Notes under the pieces: generated by a model
Told to the model about the DNA's origin: nothing
Databases searched by the model: none
The model's input: only the letters and a program-made list of their open reading frames with translations
Shown here: positions 25,782 to 34,384 of the stretch, piece by piece
Numbering within the stretch: the first letter of the stretch is position 1
Layout: every line of letters begins with the position of its first letter
Translations under genes and position numbers: made by a program
Assembly (NCBI GenBank): GCA_050246795.1
Contig: JBFWVJ010000002.1
Span: 124,001-188,000, forward strand
DNA from: JBFWVJ01 sp050246795
GTDB lineage: Bacteria; Patescibacteriota; Gracilibacteria; JAUYGZ01
DNA: 64,000 nt
Direction of reading: 5' to 3'

Positions 25782-28700
25782 AGTCCGGCATCGCTCTTCA
25801 TCCATGTCTTGAGCGCTTTTTGACGGGTGTCGTTATTGACCGAGAAATCCGCCATTTTACTCTGGTCCAGAGAAGCCTTGATCTCGTCGTACATCCCTCT
25901 TGCCTTGGCCTTTTCCAAGACATCTTCGTAAAACGCTTTCACCACCTTTGGAAACTCTTCAGCAGGGTAGTATTGGTCAATGGCGAAGTTCTCGGTGGCC
26001 ATCGAGTTATGCTTGCCTGTTTCGGGATCCACTCCGAGTGAATTGACGAATTGGTAGCCGGCCATTTTCTTGAAGCTCTTTCGGAGGTTGGCGCTCATGG
26101 AGGTATTGTCGAGACTTCCTTGGCTTTCGAGCATGCGCTGCTGCGGACCGGTATTACCGAGGATCAGTTTTTCAAAGTTGGACGTTCCCACGGATCCACG
26201 ACTTTCTTTGGTTTTTTGATCGAGGTTGGGAGAGGCGTCATTGAGATTGAAGGTATAGTCGTAGGGCTTGGAACGGTGGCGAGACAAGAAACCCGCATAG
26301 GCTTGGGTTTTGCTGATGGCCAAGTAGGCTTGCCAAACGACCTGCTTGAATTCGGTAGGCTCCATGGGAACACTCGAGTCCCCCAGCGCTCCCACATACG
26401 AAGCGAATTCTTCATGGATCCCGCGGTAGGCAGCGACGATATCATGCGGACGAGCGTCGATATTTCCGTTTTGATCTGGTCTGAGTCCGTTTTCGATCTG
26501 GTCCCAGGGATAGGCGGCGGAGAAAATCCCGATCAGTCCGTTATCCATCTTTCGATGCCATTCCGGCTGAGCTTCACGCATTTTCTGGAGCTGGTGCACG
26601 GTGACAATGGCGGTTTCCAGGGCGCCGGATTGCTCTGCATCTTTATGTCCTTGGTAGGTTTTTGGGAATGCCCATTTCCCATCGGCACGCGTTCCCTTGA
26701 GTGCAAGCGCTTTTTTCCCCTGGTAAAACTGGATGATCGGGTTCTCTTTCATATCATATTTTTTCCCTTCATTAAGGGCTTGGTCGATATGTCCGGCAAG
26801 TCCGCTTAGTTCCGCTTGGATCGGTTCTTGGAGGGCGAAGATGGGCAAGTCATTGGTGTGGCCGTCCTGGAGACGGACGACGTGTTCCAGCTTGATATAG
26901 CCGCGGCAGATCAAGGCCTGCATGATGGCAAAAATCTCGCCGGAATCACGGTTGCAGCGCTGCATGTCGTTTTCGATATTTCCAACCAATTCCGCCGGGG
27001 TGATCGACTTGAGTTTCTGGTCTCCATCGGGTGTCTTCAGCCATTCCCAGTACTGGCTAAAGGTCTTCATCTTTTCACTTCCCGTGAGGTTGTTGAAGTT
27101 GTCATTGGCGGACTTCCGGTTGGATTCGTATTTGGACGCGCCAGCCGACCGCCAGCCCACCCAAGTCCCTCCTCCCCAAAACTTGTCGAGGGCTTCCCGG
27201 ACGTGATTGGTCATTTTGGCCTTGATATCGGGATCCTTTTGCATTTCTTCATCGGTGTAATCGAGGGGGATCACGTAGCCTCCCGGATGAAATTTGTTCA
27301 CGAGCTTGAAGAAGTCATTCTTCAAAATGTCTTCAATGGTAAACAGACCACGATGTTCAAAGCCTTCGATGAGCACGGCTTTTAATTCGAAACGGTCGCG
27401 GGCGTTGTAGAGTTTGTCGATGATGTCTTCATTCCCGTACTGGGAGAAGGCTCCCTTAAACGCGTCCACTCGTTCGTTCTCTTTGGACTGCAAGAGCTTG
27501 TAAAATTCACTCCCGATAATGGTCCCGGCAAAGGTTTCTTTCAGCAGGGTATAGGCGCTGAATTTTACTCGAAAATCCATCAGGCTTGAGAGGTGTTCGT
27601 AGAGTTCGGGGATGGCCGTATAGATGCTCATGCACGAGTAAAACCGCAGACTGCTCCAGTAGGTATTGCCAAAGCTGGCCATGGCCTGAAAGGGCAGTCG
27701 GGCTATATCCGCGGCTTTTCGTCCGGCGGTTTCGAGTCCCGCAATGGCTGTACCGCGGGCGAGGCTGTTGAACTGCGCCGACCGCGCGGCGACCAGCGGG
27801 TGATTTTTCATCAGCTCTTCGATGGTTTCTTTGGAGATTTTGAGTTGTTCGGGCGGAGTTGATCCGACGCCCTTCACATCCCCTCCAGTTCGTTGGAACA
27901 CTTCAGGATGAAGCGATCTCAAGTCCTCTCGAAGTTCTGGAGGAAGGTTTTGATACCCTTCGGGCGTGACCGTCAAGGAACCGTCTTCGTGGAACTCAAG
28001 GCCGTCTCGAGTCCTGGATGGACCGAAGGCTGTTGAGAACTCCTGATCGTGCGCGAGGGTATCGGGGAGATCTTGCAGTTCTTTGTCTTTCGAAGCGGCT
28101 TCGAGCTCTTTGGCACAGGCTTCGGATTCGGGATCTTCGAATTTTTTAAAAAGGCCGCGACGAGCTTGGGGGATTTTGGAGGTCATCACCTGCACCTGCT
28201 GACCGCTTTCCTTTCCGGAGACCAGGGTATCGTAAAGGATGCTGTCTCGATTGGCCTTGTTGGTAATGGTAGAAGTGGGGAAAAACAGCGAGTCCAGGTA
28301 GAGCCGGTCTGCTTTTTCTCCGCTTTCAAACAGTCGGTAGAGCTGGGCATAGTCACCTGACCGGATCAAGTCCTGCACCTGCTTGAGCAGGACCGCTGCT
28401 CGGTCTTTGTAGGTGGCCGGCTGGCCGTTGAGCAGGTGAAAATCGTAGATGCCTCGTCGGGTATCAAAGGGCTTTTGATTGGAAGCATTGAAGTGAATCG
28501 AGGTGATCGGGTGATCGAGCGTCATCACCTTGCTGAGCTTGCGCATCTGCTCGGGTCGTCGTCCTCGGGTTTCGAAGTAGTCGCTGAAAACGGCTGTGAG
28601 GCCTTTTCGAAGCTGCTCTTCATTGCTGAAGTCATGGAGCTCCAGGATCTGCTTTCTGGTGGTTTGAAACCGATCGACATGGATTTTCAGGTGCTGGATC

Positions 28701-30379
28701 GCATCATATCTGGCCTGCAGCGCCGGAGGGAGTCGTTGGGGAAGCTCGACTTCTTCCATCGATTGATCTCGGATGTCTTGCTCTCCAAGCTTCATTTTTG
28801 CAGATCCCATCCATTCACGTGTTTTGTAGGTGGATTTTTTCAGAATTTCTTCCAGCCTTTTTTCAGCCTCCTCGAAGCGCTTCATATCATTTGCCGGAAA
28901 CTGACCCGCCGCGATACCTTGCATCACCATCAGGGCTTCTTCGGCTTGTGCAAGCGCGTCGCCTTCGAGGTATTCTCCTGGGGTCGACGGGGCAACCGGG
29001 GGGCGGTATTCAAACCGTTGCTGGTGGTTGACCAGGTCATAGATGTTCCAGCGAAGATCATTTTTTCGAAGCATGACCAGGTCTTCCTCCGAAAAAGCCG
29101 GTTGGCATTGTTCGCGCAGGTACTGCTCCGCTTGTTCTTCACATTCGACTAGGAACGCTCGTACTTGATCAGGGGACTGGAGTCCGCTGAGCCTCGAACG
29201 GACTTCCTGCCGGCTGGCACCAAGCTGGTCGCGGAGAAAACGAGCAGCGCCGATCAGCCGAGTCTTGGTTGGCTCGTCCGCTCTGTCATTTGGCATTTGC
29301 TCTACCAGATACGTGATCGTGAATTGTTCATCCCGAAAGGCGAGAATAGCCTGGTGGAAGGCTTCCGCTTCTTGCGCGATGGTATTTTCGTAGCGCTGGA
29401 GAATGCTTTGGTTGGGCTCCGGCATCATTCGTTCCAGTTCGATCTCTATGCGCGCTCGTTCGATCTCCTCCATTCGCCCTGCTATCAGCTGTTCGTAGGG
29501 CAGGCTTCCTTGATCGATCCCAAACTGACGCATCATTTCGAGTTCTTCCTCTTTGATCCGCACCTGGGGAACATATTGGCTGATGATTTCTAAAATATGC
29601 TCATCACGACCTTCATCAGTGATCTGCTCAGTGCGTTGGATCAGGTTTTGAATGGATTCACGAGCGAGTTGAGAATCATCGTCAATCAGGTACCGCTCCT
29701 GATAGAGATTGCGAATGTATTTCCATCCGTCCTTCGAGCGAAGTTTTTTATAGAGAGCAGCCCTTACGTACTTTTTGGATGCCTCTGTCAGATCTGACTG
29801 GGAGACGAGAAACTGAATCAAGTTTATGCTTTTTTCCAGCACTTCCCGGTTTTCTGGACGCATCCCATCGGCGCCTTCATCCATGGCTTGAATCGCCTCG
29901 ATTTGCTGTTTGAGTTCACTTCGAACCAGGTCGATAAACTCGAGAATGGTTTCATCATCGATGTCGATGCTTCCGGCAAGGATCTCTTCGGAACTCATGT
30001 TTCTGATATCGCGAATCGATTGCTCAAAGCGTTCTTCGGTCGGTATGGCTTCTAGGGCTCCTTCGAGTTGATCCCGCGTGGAGGCAACGGTTTTTTTAAT
30101 CCGGCGGTCCACTTTTGTGGAAAGGCTCTCCTCGAGTTCTTTGAAATAGACCAGGTCACGGATCTTTTGAAGGCGGTCTTTTAGGGCTTTTTTAAAGTCT
30201 TCCTTTGGGTTGTCTGTCGAGAAATGGCTGCTGATGACGGTGGCATACCGGTCAAAAAACTCATCCAATTGTGGAGGTGCCGCCTCTTGCTCGTCCAAGT
30301 GCAACAGTCTTTGGATTTCCTGGGCACTAAAGGACTTGTTGAGGGATTGTTCGACTTTTCTGAGGGACTGAGGGTTCAT
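25778..30379 (-). CDS. Giant cytoplasmic protein of unknown function (1533 residues)
   Basis: The longest gene of the window. No signal peptide and no clear membrane helix. Residues 1-600 are dominated by charged helices with coiled-coil-like stretches (for example RIKEEELEMMRQFGIDQG, AEKRLEEILKKST). Residues 600-800 are mixed. Residues about 895-1300 contain a more globular part with aromatic-rich segments (NTYWSSLRFYSCMSIYTAIP, FWGGGTWVGWRS). The C-terminal 150 residues are again helical. I recognise no catalytic motif or named family. A 264-residue gene with an acidic tail lies upstream on the same strand, 159 bp away, and may be co-expressed. Codon use looks like its neighbours. Confidence 0.75.
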   Translation of the reverse strand: MNPQSLRKVEQSLNKSFSAQEIQRLLHLDEQEAAPPQLDEFFDRYATVISSHFSTDNPKEDFKKALKDRLQKIRDLVYFKELEESLSTKVDRRIKKTVASTRDQLEGALEAIPTEERFEQSIRDIRNMSSEEILAGSIDIDDETILEFIDLVRSELKQQIEAIQAMDEGADGMRPENREVLEKSINLIQFLVSQSDLTEASKKYVRAALYKKLRSKDGWKYIRNLYQERYLIDDDSQLARESIQNLIQRTEQITDEGRDEHILEIISQYVPQVRIKEEELEMMRQFGIDQGSLPYEQLIAGRMEEIERARIEIELERMMPEPNQSILQRYENTIAQEAEAFHQAILAFRDEQFTITYLVEQMPNDRADEPTKTRLIGAARFLRDQLGASRQEVRSRLSGLQSPDQVRAFLVECEEQAEQYLREQCQPAFSEEDLVMLRKNDLRWNIYDLVNHQQRFEYRPPVAPSTPGEYLEGDALAQAEEALMVMQGIAAGQFPANDMKRFEEAEKRLEEILKKSTYKTREWMGSAKMKLGEQDIRDQSMEEVELPQRLPPALQARYDAIQHLKIHVDRFQTTRKQILELHDFSNEEQLRKGLTAVFSDYFETRGRRPEQMRKLSKVMTLDHPITSIHFNASNQKPFDTRRGIYDFHLLNGQPATYKDRAAVLLKQVQDLIRSGDYAQLYRLFESGEKADRLYLDSLFFPTSTITNKANRDSILYDTLVSGKESGQQVQVMTSKIPQARRGLFKKFEDPESEACAKELEAASKDKELQDLPDTLAHDQEFSTAFGPSRTRDGLEFHEDGSLTVTPEGYQNLPPELREDLRSLHPEVFQRTGGDVKGVGSTPPEQLKISKETIEELMKNHPLVAARSAQFNSLARGTAIAGLETAGRKAADIARLPFQAMASFGNTYWSSLRFYSCMSIYTAIPELYEHLSSLMDFRVKFSAYTLLKETFAGTIIGSEFYKLLQSKENERVDAFKGAFSQYGNEDIIDKLYNARDRFELKAVLIEGFEHRGLFTIEDILKNDFFKLVNKFHPGGYVIPLDYTDEEMQKDPDIKAKMTNHVREALDKFWGGGTWVGWRSAGASKYESNRKSANDNFNNLTGSEKMKTFSQYWEWLKTPDGDQKLKSITPAELVGNIENDMQRCNRDSGEIFAIMQALICRGYIKLEHVVRLQDGHTNDLPIFALQEPIQAELSGLAGHIDQALNEGKKYDMKENPIIQFYQGKKALALKGTRADGKWAFPKTYQGHKDAEQSGALETAIVTVHQLQKMREAQPEWHRKMDNGLIGIFSAAYPWDQIENGLRPDQNGNIDARPHDIVAAYRGIHEEFASYVGALGDSSVPMEPTEFKQVVWQAYLAISKTQAYAGFLSRHRSKPYDYTFNLNDASPNLDQKTKESRGSVGTSNFEKLILGNTGPQQRMLESQGSLDNTSMSANLRKSFKKMAGYQFVNSLGVDPETGKHNSMATENFAIDQYYPAEEFPKVVKAFYEDVLEKAKARGMYDEIKASLDQSKMADFSVNNDTRQKALKTWMKSDAGL

Positions 30380-30538
30380 GCTGAATGATCAGGTTTTATG
30401 AACGAAAAATCTTTTTATTATACCAAAAATCAGCCATTTTCACAATGGTCACCCGTGGTTTTTGGAGGGATTTACCCGGGTTCAGTAAACCTCACCACAG
30501 CCGCTGTGTCGATTAAATTCCGTAACTAAAGTCACGTT

Positions 30539-31333
30539 TTAATAATCATCGTCGTCATCATCGTCATCGTTTCTCAGTGGATCTTGGCTCGGGTCGGGGA
30601 GAAGGCCTCTTTCTCCGGCTAAATGATGGAGTCTTTTTAGGGTATCTCGCCAAAACAGCTCGGAAAACTCGCGGATGCGCTCGAATTCCACTTCCTGGCC
30701 AATCTCCTTGAAATAGTCCTGGATCATGTAGGCGGTGAGCTGGATCATATGGTGGTCCACCCCGTGATGGTGCGCGAGGGCGATGATGGACTTCATCGGG
30801 TGGAATGACGCATGAGTGAATATCCTTCGCGTCCACTGGGAGAGCGATTGAGCCATTTCCTGGCCATACTGGACCAATGCGGTGGTGCTCGCCTCCAGCT
30901 GGGCATCAGACGCCCCCGCATCGGGAACCACCTCGCGTTCTTCTTCCAGGAAGTCCTCCAAAACGGGTACCACGTCCTTGAAGTTCAGGCTTAAAACCGC
31001 CAGAAGAATATCCGCTGGAGTATTGCGGTGCAGAAGCCGGCTCAGGAGGATCGCCAATCGATCATCTTTATGCCCCTGGATGAAGAACTTGATGATATCG
31101 GCCAGTTTATTGTCCCGACGCTTGATTTTCTTTTCTTCTTTTCTTTGCTGCTTAGCGGCAGCAGCAGCCTGTCGGCGTTCTTCCGCAGCCCGTTCGGCAG
31201 CAGCTTCCGAGACCTGGGTCGGACCTTGTCCGCTTTCAGATGGTGCGAAGCTTTCGGGTCCACCACCATCGCCTGCGAAGAAGATGAAGCGCTTTGCGAA
31301 GAGGTAGTTGCTTGTGGGAATAAAGTGGATCAT
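30539..31333 (-). CDS. Hypothetical protein with basic coiled-coil region and poly-Asp tail
   Basis: A 264-residue protein. After a short hydrophobic N-terminus, residues 24-75 are Gly/Ser/Ala-rich and become a strongly charged helix (ERAAEERRQAAAAAKQQRK). Residues 78-245 are predicted helical (LADIIKFFIQGHKDDRLAIL and VEFERIREFSELFW). The protein ends in a run of eight Asp and a Tyr. The charge split suggests an assembly or nucleic-acid-mimicking role, but this is speculation. It sits directly upstream of the giant gene in the same direction. Confidence 0.65.
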   Translation of the reverse strand: MIHFIPTSNYLFAKRFIFFAGDGGGPESFAPSESGQGPTQVSEAAAERAAEERRQAAAAAKQQRKEEKKIKRRDNKLADIIKFFIQGHKDDRLAILLSRLLHRNTPADILLAVLSLNFKDVVPVLEDFLEEEREVVPDAGASDAQLEASTTALVQYGQEMAQSLSQWTRRIFTHASFHPMKSIIALAHHHGVDHHMIQLTAYMIQDYFKEIGQEVEFERIREFSELFWRDTLKRLHHLAGERGLLPDPSQDPLRNDDDDDDDDY

Positions 31334-31352
31334 GATTGAATTTGAATTCTCT

Positions 31353-31501
31353 TTTTTCCATTCCGACCGGAGTCGAGGAGGTGTTCCCCTTTTTTAAAGG
31401 GGTAGAGGTGGACGAAGTGGAGGAATCCCTTGGCGGGGTCCCCCGGGAGAGGGATTCCTCCGCTTCGCCCTGAGTACAGGGCTTCGGTCGGAATGGAAAA
31501 A
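31353..31501. repeat. Inverted-repeat element with CATTCCGACCGGAG termini
   Basis: Termini TTTTTCCATTCCGACC at left and GGTCGGAATGGAAAAA at right are perfect complements. Inner hairpins include CCCCTTTTTTAAAGGGG and AGGAATCCC/GGGATTCCT. It is a relative of the element at 4765-4889 and of the outer arms around the GIY-YIG gene; it lies 9 bp from the valS stop. Confidence 0.85.
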
Positions 31502-31510
31502 GGGGACGGT

Positions 31511-34237
31511 TTACTTCAAAGATTTCATCTGCTCCTGATACTTTTCCAATTCCTCCCGCGCCTTCTTCTGCTTATCTCGTTCCGCTTCTACTATATCAGG
31601 CCTGGCGTTGCTGACGAATTTCTCATTGCTCAGCTTGGCATCCAGGCTTGCCAGATAGGATTCGAGTCGTGTGATCTCCTTTTCTAAACGTGCTTTTTCT
31701 TTGTCGGCATCGACTAATCCTTGCAAGGGGAGGTGGATTTCGACATCGCTAAGAATGGATGAAACAGTGTTTTCCGGGGCTGTTCCAGAGCCTAAGACCG
31801 TCAAGGACTCGACACGCGCTAAAAATTTGATGACTTCGGCATTTTCGTCCAGAGCGGATTGATACTTTTCACTGATCAAGGTCGCGCTGATTTTCTTCGC
31901 GGGTTCGACTTGGTATTCGGCTCGAAGATTTCGAATCGTGGTGACGATATTTCGCATCAGTTCGAAGTCTTTTTCGGCATCAGCATTTTCCAACGTTTTT
32001 TCCTTTTCCGGCCATGATTCGGTAATCAAGGCTGTTCCGGTTTCGACGTGCTTCCAAAGTTCTTCCGTGACGAACGGCGTGAAGGGATGCCAGAGCTTGA
32101 GGAGATTTTTCAAAAGATAGCCCAAAATTTGATCGGTATTCTGCTTCAGTTCCTCACTGCCTTGTTTTTGGACTTTGGAAATCTCCAGGTACCAGTCGGC
32201 GAGATCGCTCCAGGTGAAGGCGTAGAGATCTTCGGCTGCCTGAGAGAATTTGTATTCAGCAATGGATTGGGAAGTTTTTTCAATGACTGTCTGGAAACGG
32301 CTGAGAATCCAGCGATCGGCAAGCGTGATGGGTACAGGCGAGGATGTCCATCCTCGCCTGCCGTCAAGATCAACGGATGTCAGGATGTATCGAGCCACAT
32401 TCCACAGTTTGTTCACGAAGTTGCGATAGCCTTCGATTTTTTCTTTGTAGAGGCGTGTGTCGTTCCCAGGTGTGGAGCCGACGAAGAGAGAGAGTCTGAG
32501 CGCGTCGGCGCCGAATTCTTCGATCATATCGAGGGGATCGATGGCGGTTGAAGGATCGGATTTACTCATCTTCTTTCCATCTCTCGTGCGGATCAATCCG
32601 TGGAGATATACTTTTTCGAAGGGAATCTGACCCGTCATATAGGTGGTCATGAGGATCATGCGGGCGACCCAAAAGAAGATGATGTCGTAACCGGTTTCGA
32701 GAACGGACGTCGGGTGAAATTTTTTAAAATCCTCGTCTCCATCGATCCATCCCAGAGGGGAGAAAGTAAATAGACCTGCGGAAAACCAGGTGTCGAGCGT
32801 GTCAGAATCACGCACCCATCCCTCACCAGGACTTTCCTCCTGAACCTTTAAACTTTCCTCCGTACCTTCCGTACCCTTCGTACCTTTCGTACCCTTCCCA
32901 TCCTTCCCCCGATACCACACCGGGATCTGATGTCCCCACCAGAGCTGCCTGGAAATACACCAGTCGCGGAGGTTGTCGATCCACTGGAAATAGATTTTGT
33001 TGAAACGATCCGGAATGATTTCAATTTGCCCGTCGCGCACCACATGCTGCATGACTTCCTTGAGCGAATAGGCACGTCCTTTTTCGAGTTTCAACCCTTC
33101 GTGGTCCCAAGAATCTACCGGGTGATTGACATCGATGAACCACTGTTTGGAGATGAGGGGTTGAATCGGCGTTTTGCACCGGGAACACACCGAGAGGTTT
33201 TGGCTGATTTCTTCTTCCTTGGAAATGAGCCCGGCCTTTTCGAGTTCGGCGACCACTTTTTTCTTGGCTTCTTCGACGTTCATCCCTGCAAAACCTTCAA
33301 TACCTGCAGCAATCGTTCCTTCCTCCGTAATGACTTGAATCCTTTCAAGCCCATGCTTCTGCGCCATCTGATCATCGACGATGCTGTGGTTCGGGGTGAC
33401 CCCAAGGGCTCCGGTTCCGAACTCCATGTCGATGCCTTCGTCGCCGATGACGGCGAGTCGGAGGTGTTGTCCGAGGAAGTTGGCTTCCAGTGTTTTTCCG
33501 ATGAAGTGCTTGTATCGCTTATCCTTTGGGTTGACCGCAACAGCCGTGTCACCGAGCTTGGTTTCGGGACGCGTCGTCGCGATTTCGATCGGGAAGTCTT
33601 GGTCGTAGCGGAAGGTATAGAGCTTGGCGGTCGTTTCGATGTGGTTCACCTCGTCGTCGGAAATGGTGGAGAAACATCGAGTACACCAGTTGACGATGCG
33701 ATTGCCACGATAGATAAGGCCGTCTTCAAACATTTTTTTGAAGGTGGCGAAGACTGTCCGATTAAGACGATCGTCCAGCGAGTAGTATTCCCTGGACCAG
33801 TCGCAGGAAGATCCCATTTTTCTGGTCTGGTTGCGAATGGTGTTCTGCGAACCGGCGACGAATTCCTCGATCATTTTGACGAATTTTTCCCGCCCATAGT
33901 CGTGACGCGTTTTGCCTTCTTTTTCCATGACATCTCGCTCCACTTTGTTTTGCGTGGCGATCCCAGCGTGGTCGGTGCCGGGGATCCAGAGGGTCGGGTG
34001 GCCCTTCATCCGATGGTAGCGAATCATGATGTCTTCCACGGCGAGCATCACCGCGTGGCCCAAGTGCAGAGTCCCCGTCGCGTTGGGAGGGGGCATGGTG
34101 ATCACGAAAGGGGAAAGCTCTTTATCACCTTTAGGACTGGTATGACTCGTAGGAGAGAATGCACCGGATTTTTCCCAGGTGGCATAGATCTGGTCTTCGT
34201 AGTCTTTGGGGATGTAGGCTTTGGGGAGGTCTTTCAT
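31511..34237 (-). CDS. valS: Valyl-tRNA synthetase with two translated repeats
   Basis: A 908-residue class I synthetase. HIGH box PPPNATGTLHLGHA near residue 50, editing domain with TTRPETKLGDTAVAVNP near 215, WDHEGLK/EVMQHV region near 390, KMSKS within GKKMSKSDPSTAIDP near 555, and a C-terminal coiled-coil arm (EKARLEKEITRLESYLASLD) that contacts tRNA. Residues about 443-460 read GTKGTKGTEGTEE because a 9-bp tandem repeat is translated, and residues 626-634 come from a palindrome (GRRGWTSSP). Both are extra surface segments compared with the family. Divergent from tsaD. Confidence 0.96.
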   Translation of the reverse strand: MKDLPKAYIPKDYEDQIYATWEKSGAFSPTSHTSPKGDKELSPFVITMPPPNATGTLHLGHAVMLAVEDIMIRYHRMKGHPTLWIPGTDHAGIATQNKVERDVMEKEGKTRHDYGREKFVKMIEEFVAGSQNTIRNQTRKMGSSCDWSREYYSLDDRLNRTVFATFKKMFEDGLIYRGNRIVNWCTRCFSTISDDEVNHIETTAKLYTFRYDQDFPIEIATTRPETKLGDTAVAVNPKDKRYKHFIGKTLEANFLGQHLRLAVIGDEGIDMEFGTGALGVTPNHSIVDDQMAQKHGLERIQVITEEGTIAAGIEGFAGMNVEEAKKKVVAELEKAGLISKEEEISQNLSVCSRCKTPIQPLISKQWFIDVNHPVDSWDHEGLKLEKGRAYSLKEVMQHVVRDGQIEIIPDRFNKIYFQWIDNLRDWCISRQLWWGHQIPVWYRGKDGKGTKGTKGTEGTEESLKVQEESPGEGWVRDSDTLDTWFSAGLFTFSPLGWIDGDEDFKKFHPTSVLETGYDIIFFWVARMILMTTYMTGQIPFEKVYLHGLIRTRDGKKMSKSDPSTAIDPLDMIEEFGADALRLSLFVGSTPGNDTRLYKEKIEGYRNFVNKLWNVARYILTSVDLDGRRGWTSSPVPITLADRWILSRFQTVIEKTSQSIAEYKFSQAAEDLYAFTWSDLADWYLEISKVQKQGSEELKQNTDQILGYLLKNLLKLWHPFTPFVTEELWKHVETGTALITESWPEKEKTLENADAEKDFELMRNIVTTIRNLRAEYQVEPAKKISATLISEKYQSALDENAEVIKFLARVESLTVLGSGTAPENTVSSILSDVEIHLPLQGLVDADKEKARLEKEITRLESYLASLDAKLSNEKFVSNARPDIVEAERDKQKKAREELEKYQEQMKSLK
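32335..32360. repeat. 26-bp palindrome translated inside valS
   Basis: 11-bp perfect stem CAGGCGAGGAT/ATCCTCGCCTG around a GTCC loop; same design as the folP hairpin at 1476-1501. Confidence 0.85.
32858..32910. repeat. 9-bp tandem repeat translated inside valS
   Basis: Units CCTTCCGTA, CCCTTCGTA, CCTTTCGTA, CCCTTCCCA on the plus strand. A period of three codons keeps the frame and yields repeated Lys/Glu-Gly-Thr triplets. Confidence 0.85.
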
Positions 34238-34246
34238 GGGGTAGCT

Positions 34247-34320
34247 GGTTAGCTTTCTAGCTTCTTAGCTTCCTAGCGTTTGAGACCCCTAAAAAGCTAG
34301 AAAGCTAAGAAGCTAACACC
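34247..34320. repeat. Inverted repeat of AGCTT units between valS and tsaD
   Basis: The left arm has an 8-bp period (AGCTTTCT, AGCTTCTT, AGCTTCCT); the right arm (34296-34320) is its complement over about 20 bp with one mismatch. It starts 10 bp upstream of the valS start and may affect its leader. Confidence 0.75.
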
Positions 34321-34332
34321 TGCCCAGATTAT

Positions 34333-34361
34333 ATGACTCATGATGTTTTTTCAATTACAAT
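34333..34361 (+). promoter_or_regulatory. Putative promoter of tsaD
   Basis: ATGACT (34333-34338), 17 bp, TACAAT (34356-34361), 23 bp before the tsaD ATG. Confidence 0.45.
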
Positions 34362-34384
34362 GCAGGGGATTAAAGCTCCACTGA

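Noticed and set aside
32930..34252. 440-codon plus-strand frame opposite valS
   Set aside because: It is the antisense shadow of a clearly recognised synthetase.
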